Assembly: GCA_964642175.1 (NCBI GenBank)
Contig: CAZXOK010000006.1
Span: 1-64,000 of the forward strand
Origin: JANQGG01 sp964642175
Lineage (GTDB): Bacteria; Bacteroidota; Chlorobiia; Chlorobiales; Chloroherpetonaceae
Direction: 5' to 3'
Length of the DNA: 64,000 nt
Part shown: one piece after another, positions 48,162 through 54,949 of the stretch
Position numbering within the stretch: position 1 is the stretch's first letter
How the letters are laid out: every line of letters begins with the position of its first letter
Made by a program: the position numbers and the translations under genes
Notes under the pieces: model-generated
Database searches by the model: none
What the model was told of the DNA's origin: nothing
What the model saw: only the letters and a program-made list of their open reading frames with translations

Positions 48162-49475
48162 ATGAAACAGATGGCGCGTTTATTTATGTTGCTTCTCCTG
48201 AGCGTAAGCTTCATGCAGGATGAAGCCAACTCCAATGCCTCGCTTCGACCCTTTTACTTAGTAGAATTTTCCGGCAGTGTTAATCCCGGAAGCGAAGAGT
48301 TTTTCCTTCGGGCCATTCAGCAGGCTGAGCAGGATTCGGCTCAGGCGTTACTGGTTGAACTGGACACCCCGGGCGGCCTGGTCATATCACTCAGGGAAAT
48401 GGTCAAAGCCTTGATGGCATCAGAGGTCCCGGTTATTGTTTATGTAGCTCCCTCCGGTGCGCAAGCGGCATCTGCCGGAGCTTTGCTTACCCTTGCGGCT
48501 CATGTCGCCGCCATGGCCCCCGGCACAAATATCGGGGCCGCACACCCGGTTGGCCTGGGCGGGTCGGGGAGCGACAGCATTATGACCCAGAAGTCCGAAA
48601 ATGATATTGCCGCTTTTGCCCGAAGCATTGCTGAAGAACGCAATCGCAATGCCGACTGGGCCGAGTCGGCCGTCCGCAGCAGCACCTCTTCCACAGCACT
48701 TGATGCCAAAGATTCGGGGGTGATAGATTTTATTGCTGTTTCACGCGAAGACCTGCTTCAAAAGCTCAACAATTTTACCGTTTATCTCAAAGAAGACTCT
48801 TTAACCCTGAATACCACCGGTGTTACCCTGAGCCCCATAGAGCCCAATCTTCGCGAAAATATTCTCATGAAAATAGCCGATCCAAACCTGGCCTATATTC
48901 TAATGCTGGCCGGACTGATCGGACTTTATTTTGAACTCTCCAACCCCGGCGCCATTTTTCCTGGTGCCCTGGGAGCCATATCGTTACTGCTGGGCCTTTA
49001 CGCCGTGCATACCCTTCCGGTAAATGTGGTTGGGTTATTGTTGTTGGTACTTGCCGTAGGGTTTTTAGCCCTGGAATTGTTTGTATCCAGTGGGGGTATA
49101 CTGGGCATTGCAGGACTTGTATCGCTATTGATCGGCTCGCTGATGCTGTTTGATAAAGCTGAAACCGGCATATCCATTTCATTGGGTGTATTGGCGCCAA
49201 CATTTATTACATTTTCAGTAGCAACAGGTTTAATTATATGGATGGTAGGCAAGTCGGCGCGGCTGAAAACCGCCACGGGTGAAGAGGGCATGGTTGGCGC
49301 AACGGGCCAGGCCATGGAAGCCATAGAAGCCGGAGAGACCGGCAAGGTGTTTGTGCATGGCGAAATCTGGACAGCTCAAACCGATACCCCATTATCTAAA
49401 GACGACCCTGTAGATGTTCTTCAATTAACCGGAATGTTGTTACACGTCACTAAATCAAAGGAGCAACTCTCATGA
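48162..49475 (+). CDS. NfeD family membrane serine protease
   Basis: 437 residues from ATG 48162; the frame is open from 47937 but overlaps the U32 gene and has no signal until this ATG. Signal-type N-terminus (MARLFMLLLLSVSFM), then a ClpP-like domain: LLVELDTPGGLVISLREMVK, VYVAPSGAQAASAGALLTLA with the catalytic Ser, and ERNRNADWAESAVR with the Lys region. Four membrane helices at about 235-350 and a C-terminal OB-fold NfeD domain (GEEGMVGATGQA, GEIWTAQTD) follow. It cleaves its SPFH partner, encoded directly downstream with an ATGA overlap. Confidence 0.93.
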   Translation: MKQMARLFMLLLLSVSFMQDEANSNASLRPFYLVEFSGSVNPGSEEFFLRAIQQAEQDSAQALLVELDTPGGLVISLREMVKALMASEVPVIVYVAPSGAQAASAGALLTLAAHVAAMAPGTNIGAAHPVGLGGSGSDSIMTQKSENDIAAFARSIAEERNRNADWAESAVRSSTSSTALDAKDSGVIDFIAVSREDLLQKLNNFTVYLKEDSLTLNTTGVTLSPIEPNLRENILMKIADPNLAYILMLAGLIGLYFELSNPGAIFPGALGAISLLLGLYAVHTLPVNVVGLLLLVLAVGFLALELFVSSGGILGIAGLVSLLIGSLMLFDKAETGISISLGVLAPTFITFSVATGLIIWMVGKSARLKTATGEEGMVGATGQAMEAIEAGETGKVFVHGEIWTAQTDTPLSKDDPVDVLQLTGMLLHVTKSKEQLS

Positions 49476-50230
49476 CTGGCATTTCAATCATTTTTGTAAT
49501 CATCCTGATTCTTGCATTCCTGGCCTCTGCCATCAAAGTCCTCAACGAATACGAACGTGGGGTCGTGTTCCGACTCGGGCGTTTAATTGGCGCCAAAGGC
49601 CCGGGTCTGATCATTCTCATCCCGGTGATAGATAAAATGGTTAAGGTCGATCTCAGGACCGTAACCCTGGATGTCCCGCCCCAGGATATCATCACCCGCG
49701 ATAATGTATCGGTGAAAGTGAGTGCGGTCGTTTATTTCCGCGTTATGGAATCACAACGAGCCGTGGTGGATGTGGAAAATTTCTACCTGGCCACCACGCA
49801 GTTAGCCCAAACCACACTCAGAAGTGTGTGCGGCCAGGCCGAACTGGATCATCTTCTGGCCGAACGCGACGAGATCAACGCAAAAATCCAGGCCATTCTG
49901 GATAAAGACACCGAACCGTGGGGCGTTAAGGTCAGCAAGGTAGAGGTCAAAGAAATCGACCTGCCAAATGAAATGCAACGTGCCATGGCCCGGCAAGCCG
50001 AAGCCGAGCGTGAGCGGCGTGCCAAGATCATCCATGCGGAAGGTGAATTTCAGGCTGCCGAGAAACTCAGCCAAGCCGCCAATATCATTGCAAAATACCC
50101 GGCCACCCTGCAGCTCCGGTATTTGCAAACACTTAAGGAAGTGGCTGCCGAGAACAACTCCACCACCTTGTTCCCGATCCCGATTGATCTTCTGGAGCCC
50201 TTCCTGAAACGAAACGAAACCGACAAGTAG
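49472..50230 (+). CDS. SPFH/stomatin-like protein
   Basis: 252 residues. An N-terminal membrane anchor at about 3-20 (ISIIFVIILILAFLASAIK) is followed by the SPFH domain: LNEYERGVVFRLGRLIGAKG, KVDLRTVTLDVPPQDIITRD, VVDVENFYLATTQLAQTTLR and WGVKVSKVEVKEIDLPNEMQ. The C-terminal Ala/Glu-rich helix (MARQAEAERERRAKIIHAEG) drives oligomerisation. It is the substrate/partner of the upstream NfeD protease and probably forms membrane microdomains. ATG overlaps the nfeD stop (ATGA). Confidence 0.95.
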   Translation: MTGISIIFVIILILAFLASAIKVLNEYERGVVFRLGRLIGAKGPGLIILIPVIDKMVKVDLRTVTLDVPPQDIITRDNVSVKVSAVVYFRVMESQRAVVDVENFYLATTQLAQTTLRSVCGQAELDHLLAERDEINAKIQAILDKDTEPWGVKVSKVEVKEIDLPNEMQRAMARQAEAERERRAKIIHAEGEFQAAEKLSQAANIIAKYPATLQLRYLQTLKEVAAENNSTTLFPIPIDLLEPFLKRNETDK

Positions 50231-50245
50231 CCTTCCATTAAAAAG

Positions 50246-50269
50246 AGAGCCTGCCGAAAAGCAGGCTCT
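50246..50269 (+). terminator. Rho-independent-type hairpin after SPFH gene
   Basis: AGAGCCTGC at 50246-50254 pairs with GCAGGCTCT at 50261-50269 around a six-base loop; a short T-rich tail follows. It ends the nfeD-SPFH transcript just before the first parS site. Confidence 0.7.
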
Positions 50270-50273
50270 TGAT

Positions 50274-50289
50274 TGTTCCACGTGAAACA
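50274..50289. promoter_or_regulatory. parS: parS site 1
   Basis: TGTTCCACGTGAAACA, identical to the canonical bacterial centromere sequence bound by ParB. It lies 9 bases upstream of the EamA permease start codon, so ParB binding could also affect that gene. Confidence 0.93.
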
Positions 50290-50297
50290 CTTTTCGT

Positions 50298-51173
50298 ATG
50301 ATCTGGTTTGCTTTATCCCTGGGCTCGGCATTATCTAAATCGGCAAGCCAGATTTTAACCAAGCGCCTGCATGGCGTTGGAACATTACAGTTGGCAGGGT
50401 GGAGCCATATTTTTTCAGCCCTCATTATCCTGCCTTTGATCCCATGGATCGCGTTCCCACAAACCCTGGCTTTTTGGCTACCCGCTCTCTTAAGCGTTGC
50501 TTTGAATGTTGTGGCTATTCTAATGCTTATTGAGGCCATAAAACAAAGCGACCTTTCTTACAGCATCCCGTTTTTATCTCTTACACCAGTTTTTGCCATA
50601 GGCGTTGCGTTTATGGCTCGCGGCGAAACACTCTCCCTGGCAGCCGCAAGTGGCATTCTGTTAATTGTGATCGGGGCATTCTCGCTGGACACCACTTCAT
50701 TAAAAGACGCGCTGCAGTTTGGTGGGCGCCGGATTTTCGGCCAGAAAGGCGTTCAGCTGGTCATAGCGGTTGCCCTGATCTACTCTGTCTCCAGCGTGTG
50801 CGATAAGAGCGCTACTGTAGCGTCTTCGCCACTGACTTATGTCTGTATCTTCACCTATGCACGGTCGCTTGTTTTTGGCATTCTTCTGGCGTGGTATCAC
50901 TTTTACAGCCCCTCCCAACACTCAACCAAACTCTCGCGCAGCTCTTTTGCCGTGCTTTTTCTGATCGGGGTAATTTACTTCCTGGAAGCCATGTTTCAGA
51001 TGAACGCCTTTGACTATGGCAATGTTGCCGAAACCATCGGCGTAAAACGCCTCAGCATTTTGTTTACCTCTCTCTCAGGATTTGTGCTCTTTAAAGAAAA
51101 GGCCACTTTTAGCAAAATCTTTGGTGCTATCTGCCTGATCTGTGGCTCACTTGCCATTTACCTGTTCAGGTAA
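50298..51173 (+). CDS. EamA/DMT family permease
   Basis: 291 residues with about ten membrane helices in two five-helix repeats, the EamA drug/metabolite transporter layout. Segments include ALSLGSALSKSASQILTKRL at the start, LMLIEAIKQSDLSYSIPFLS and the second-half FEAMFQMNAFDYGNVAET region (FLEAMFQMNAF). The substrate is unknown. The gene is bracketed by parS sites at 50274 and 51258. Confidence 0.87.
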   Translation: MIWFALSLGSALSKSASQILTKRLHGVGTLQLAGWSHIFSALIILPLIPWIAFPQTLAFWLPALLSVALNVVAILMLIEAIKQSDLSYSIPFLSLTPVFAIGVAFMARGETLSLAAASGILLIVIGAFSLDTTSLKDALQFGGRRIFGQKGVQLVIAVALIYSVSSVCDKSATVASSPLTYVCIFTYARSLVFGILLAWYHFYSPSQHSTKLSRSSFAVLFLIGVIYFLEAMFQMNAFDYGNVAETIGVKRLSILFTSLSGFVLFKEKATFSKIFGAICLICGSLAIYLFR

Positions 51174-51257
51174 AGCCCAACCCTTAACGTGATTTCTCTT
51201 TACCATAAGTCCATTTACGTTGTATATTGCATACAGTAATATTTATTTCACTCTCCA

Positions 51258-51273
51258 TGTTTCACGTGGAACA
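51258..51273. promoter_or_regulatory. parS: parS site 2
   Basis: TGTTTCACGTGGAACA, a canonical parS variant. It stands in the gap between the EamA and thioesterase genes, 14 bases before the thioesterase ATG. Confidence 0.93.
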
Positions 51274-51287
51274 TTAAATACCCAATT

Positions 51288-51722
51288 ATGAAAAACAAGC
51301 TTCAACCCGGCTTAACGTATGAGCATGTTTTTGTGGTGCAGGCATCCAAAACCGTCCCGTTTCTATACCCGGAAGCTGAAGAATTTCAAGACATGCCCAA
51401 GGTATTTGCCACCGGTTATTTGGTTGGATTTATTGAATGGGCATGTATGAAAGCAATTCAGCCTTATCTGGAGCAAGAGAGCGAGCAAACTGTTGGGACA
51501 CATATCAACATCAGTCACCTGGCCCCTACACCGGTAGGACTTGAGATATCTGCAAAGGTCACCTTAGCCGAACGTGATGGCAAGCGGCTGTTTTTTGAAG
51601 TAGAGGTCAACGACGGTATTGATGTCATTGCCAAAGGCAACCACGAAAGGTTTATCATCAACCGCCGGTCGTTCGATAAAAAAGTGGCTGAAAAACAGGC
51701 CCTTGCAAAAAATCAAACCTAA
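51288..51722 (+). CDS. Thioesterase, FlK-like hotdog fold
   Basis: 144 residues. LQPGLTYEHVFVVQASKTVP, VFATGYLVGFIEWACMKAIQ, TVGTHINISHLAPTPVGLEI and NHERFIINRRSF together match the FlK (fluoroacetyl-CoA thioesterase)-like hotdog family. The Thr-Glu-His set of FlK-type enzymes is plausibly the T of VFATG, the E of IEWA and the H of SHLAPT. Free-standing members are general acyl-CoA thioesterases or housekeeping proteins; fluoroacetate resistance is not implied. It is followed by the third parS site and mnmG. Confidence 0.85.
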   Translation: MKNKLQPGLTYEHVFVVQASKTVPFLYPEAEEFQDMPKVFATGYLVGFIEWACMKAIQPYLEQESEQTVGTHINISHLAPTPVGLEISAKVTLAERDGKRLFFEVEVNDGIDVIAKGNHERFIINRRSFDKKVAEKQALAKNQT

Positions 51723-51723
51723 G

Positions 51724-51739
51724 TGTTCCACGTGGAACA
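51724..51739. promoter_or_regulatory. parS: parS site 3
   Basis: TGTTCCACGTGGAACA, a perfect 16-base palindrome of the parS type. It begins two bases after the thioesterase stop and ends 20 bases before the mnmG start codon. Confidence 0.94.
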
Positions 51740-51759
51740 TGAGCTCAAATTTATGTAGT

Positions 51760-53628
51760 ATGACTTACGATATTATTGTGGTTGGAGCCGGGCATGCCGG
51801 CTCTGAAGCTATATTGGCCCCGGCACGTATGGGGCTGACGTGTTTATTGATTACCCTGGATTTAACCGCAATTGCCCGCATGTCCTGCAATCCTGCCATT
51901 GGCGGTGTGGCCAAAGGGCAGATCACGCGAGAAATTGATGCGCTGGGTGGCGAAATGGCAAAAGTGATTGATGCCACCGGCATTCAGTTTCGTATGCTGA
52001 ACCGCAGCAAAGGTCCGGCCATGCACTCGCCGCGTGCCCAGGCCGATCGGAACCTCTATAGCATGGAGATGCGGCGACGCATTGAGCTCGAGGGAAATAT
52101 TGATCTGCTTCAGGATGATGTAATTGGTATTACCGTGAAAAACGATCGGTTTCACAGCGTGGTGTTGCGTTCGGGCGCACAGATAGAAGGGAAAGCAGCT
52201 ATTCTCACCAACGGCACTTTTCTCAACGGCCTTATCCATATCGGCCTTCAGAATTACTCGGCGGGCCGAACTCTTGCTGAACCCGCCTCCAGGGGGCTTA
52301 CCGAATGTCTGGTTGAGCTGGGCTTTTCGGCCGGGCGGCTTAAAACCGGCACCCCGCCACGGATTGATGCCCGAAGCGTGGATTACAGCAAAGTAGAGCA
52401 TCAGGCGCCTGAACCGGATCCCGAGCCGTTTTCTTTTGAAACCAAGAGCCTCAAAGACCGGCGCCAGATCAGTTGCTTCATTACCTACACCAATCCAGAA
52501 ACTCATGCCATTCTGGAAACTGGCTTTGATCGCTCGCCCTTGTTTTCGGGTCGTGTAAAAGGAATCGGGCCAAGGTACTGCCCTTCGATTGAAGATAAGG
52601 TCAACCGGTTTAAGGATAAAGACCGCCACCAGATCTTTCTGGAGCCGGAAGGGTTTGATACCCGGGAGATGTATGTCAATGGCTACTCCACATCGCTGCC
52701 CGAAGATATTCAGATACAAGGATTAAAAACCATTCCCGGGCTGGAGAATGTAAAACTCATGCGGGCCGGGTACGCCATCGAGTACGATTATTTTCATCCG
52801 CACCAGTTGCACCCAACCCTGGAAACGAAATTAGTGGAAAGCCTTTATTTTGCCGGGCAGATCAACGGCACCTCCGGCTACGAAGAAGCCGCCGCACAGG
52901 GTTTGATGGCTGGTATCAATGCCGCGTTAAAGATCAAAGAAGAAGGTGAGCTGATCTTAAAACGCTCCGATGCCTACATCGGTGTGCTCATAGATGACCT
53001 GATCACCAAAAACACCGATGAGCCTTACCGCATGTTTACCTCCCGTGCCGAGCACCGTATTATCCTTCGCCACGATAACGCCGACCGGCGGCTTCGCCAA
53101 AAAGGCCATGATGTGGGCTTGTTGGCGGACGATGTGTATCAGGCATTTCGTAAAAAAGAAGAGGCCATTCAAAAAATTGAGTCTTATTTAGAGGAACGGA
53201 AATTTACACCGGGCGAAGTGAATCCCGACCTGGAAGCTTCGGGTATAGCCAGGCTGGACAAAACAACCAAAGCCAAAGACCTGTTTCGCAAGCAAATGTA
53301 CCCTTTCACGAAAATGGTTCAGGTGCTAAAAAGCTTCCGTGAGCAGGTAGAGCGTATTTCCACAGATCCCAGGGTGTATGAGCAAATCGAGATTGATATT
53401 AAATATGAAGGGTACATTCGCCGGGAGATGGTACTGGCTGAAAAACTCACCCGCCTGGAAGATATCCATATTCCAACCGGCCTGGATTATCATCAAATAA
53501 ACGGGCTCTCTACGGAAGGGCGTGAAAAATTGCTGAAGTTCAAACCCGATTCGCTGGGGCAGGCCTCTCGGATTTCCGGGGTGAGCGCTTCGGATGTCTC
53601 GGTGCTGATGGTAAGGTTAGGCCGCTAA
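51760..53628 (+). CDS. mnmG: tRNA uridine-5-carboxymethylaminomethyl modification enzyme MnmG (GidA)
   Basis: 622 residues from ATG 51760, the usual MnmG length; the open frame reaches back to 51619 inside the thioesterase gene but those residues are not MnmG-like. The FAD-binding DIIVVGAGHAGSEAILAPAR, then CNPAIGGVAKGQITREIDAL, GRLKTGTPPRID and SGYEEAAAQGLMAGINA are the family signatures. It works with MnmE on tRNA U34. mnmG commonly lies near oriC and parAB; here three parS sites precede it but parAB does not follow. Confidence 0.97.
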   Translation: MTYDIIVVGAGHAGSEAILAPARMGLTCLLITLDLTAIARMSCNPAIGGVAKGQITREIDALGGEMAKVIDATGIQFRMLNRSKGPAMHSPRAQADRNLYSMEMRRRIELEGNIDLLQDDVIGITVKNDRFHSVVLRSGAQIEGKAAILTNGTFLNGLIHIGLQNYSAGRTLAEPASRGLTECLVELGFSAGRLKTGTPPRIDARSVDYSKVEHQAPEPDPEPFSFETKSLKDRRQISCFITYTNPETHAILETGFDRSPLFSGRVKGIGPRYCPSIEDKVNRFKDKDRHQIFLEPEGFDTREMYVNGYSTSLPEDIQIQGLKTIPGLENVKLMRAGYAIEYDYFHPHQLHPTLETKLVESLYFAGQINGTSGYEEAAAQGLMAGINAALKIKEEGELILKRSDAYIGVLIDDLITKNTDEPYRMFTSRAEHRIILRHDNADRRLRQKGHDVGLLADDVYQAFRKKEEAIQKIESYLEERKFTPGEVNPDLEASGIARLDKTTKAKDLFRKQMYPFTKMVQVLKSFREQVERISTDPRVYEQIEIDIKYEGYIRREMVLAEKLTRLEDIHIPTGLDYHQINGLSTEGREKLLKFKPDSLGQASRISGVSASDVSVLMVRLGR

Positions 53629-53643
53629 CCCATTTAGCGGCCT
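53619..53643. terminator. Hairpin at the mnmG end
   Basis: AGGCCGCTA at 53619-53627 pairs perfectly with TAGCGGCCT at 53635-53643 with a seven-base loop, overlapping the mnmG stop. There is no strong T-run on either side, so it may be a weak or factor-assisted terminator between convergent genes. Confidence 0.5.
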
Positions 53644-53654
53644 GAAAAACTGAG

Positions 53655-54743
53655 TTAGTGATTGTCGTATAAAATACTCGGCCAAGCATACCAGCTGGAA
53701 GTTGCATCATCATAAATGCCTTCCCAATCGCCATTTCCGGGAGAGGATGCAGAACCATCTCCATTGGTATCTCCTTTTTTGGTATCATCTTTAAATGAGG
53801 TAAAATACACATCATTTTCACGTGAAATATCAGATCCTGCTTCTTTAAGCAGGGTACTTGTCGGGGTAAACTTTACTGTGACATTATTTCCAAGAGTTAG
53901 AGTACTGGAACCTTCAACCCAAAGATCATTATCATTGATCACGAATGCCACTTCATCTTCCTGCCATGAAATGCTTGATTCAATTTCACCAATGGCATAA
54001 ACAAATATACCATTCATGGTATTTCCTTCGGCAAGGCTGTCCGGATTGAAGAATTTATTGGATTTATCCAGGCTGTACTCTGTACTGATAGATAACGGTA
54101 AGTTATTATCATAAAACACGTTACCGGTAATTACGGTTCCTGTTTCTGCTTGAGAAGCATCAAGGGCACCATAATAAAAATCACCGTCTTTTCCTCCAAT
54201 ATTGTGTGCAAACGTGCAATTGGTTACCTGAACATTCTTGCTGTCAAACAAAGTTAAGGTGTAATTATATGAACCATCACCACCATAATAAAAATGGCAA
54301 TAGTTGAACTCCGAGCCATTTTCACCATTGAGGTTGATATGTTGCCAGTCGCCTTTACCGGGTTTCGTGACAGAGCCATCTCCGTTGGTATCACCGCCAT
54401 GTGCATCATCCTTGTAGGAAGTAAAAATGATGGGCTTTTGGCTCATTCCATTGGCAATAATGGTACCATTGGTTCCCAAGCCTAAATAAGGTCCGGCTGA
54501 CGGATGAAATTTAATGATCGTACCTGGTTGAATAGTAAGCGTGGCTTCCACATAAAAATCCCATGCTTTGATCACGTAAATGGTATCACTATACCATGTT
54601 GTGGTTGAAGTAATATCATCTGTAATTATCCGAACATTGGACGACCCGGATTCTGATGGTGAAGTTGAGTTATCCCCATCACAGGAGATCATAAAGAAAA
54701 TAGAAACCGCAAACAATAACGGATATTAAATGGTTTTTTTCAT
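53655..54743 (-). pseudogene. Parallel beta-helix lipoprotein with stop in the signal peptide
   Basis: From ATG 54743 the frame reads MKKTI, TAA at 54726-54728, then YPLLFAVSIFFMISCDGDNS with a lipobox (MISC). The stop thus splits a normal lipoprotein signal. The mature part, 53655 to about 54680, is a right-handed beta-helix type protein with two repeats: TSYKDDAHGGDTNGDGSVTK and TSFKDDTKKGDTNGDGSASS, each followed by PGxGDW; the DTNGDG loops may bind calcium. One substitution breaks the gene, or it starts from TTG 54716 with a poor signal. Convergent to mnmG. Confidence 0.75.
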
Positions 54744-54949
54744 GGTAACTGGAGATAAGGTTTATAAAGCAAGTAAATTATAAAGAAAACTCTTTTTTTC
54801 AAAAGGCTTGAATGCTTTCGGTATGCCTGCAACGGAGAATAATCCAATATTGTGTTTTTAGTCACACTTGCCGCTTATTAGGTTAATGTTTACCTTATTT
54901 GAAATTGAAATACCAAACAAGGGTTTCGCGAGAAACACCATCGAAGTAA

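Noticed and set aside
51288..51722. Fluoroacetate resistance from the FlK-like thioesterase
   Set aside because: The family is broad, there are no fluorometabolite genes nearby, and the role cannot be inferred from the fold.
53812..53827. Fourth parS-like site in the beta-helix gene
   Set aside because: Only about 13 of 16 bases match and it lies within a coding frame; the three other sites are canonical.
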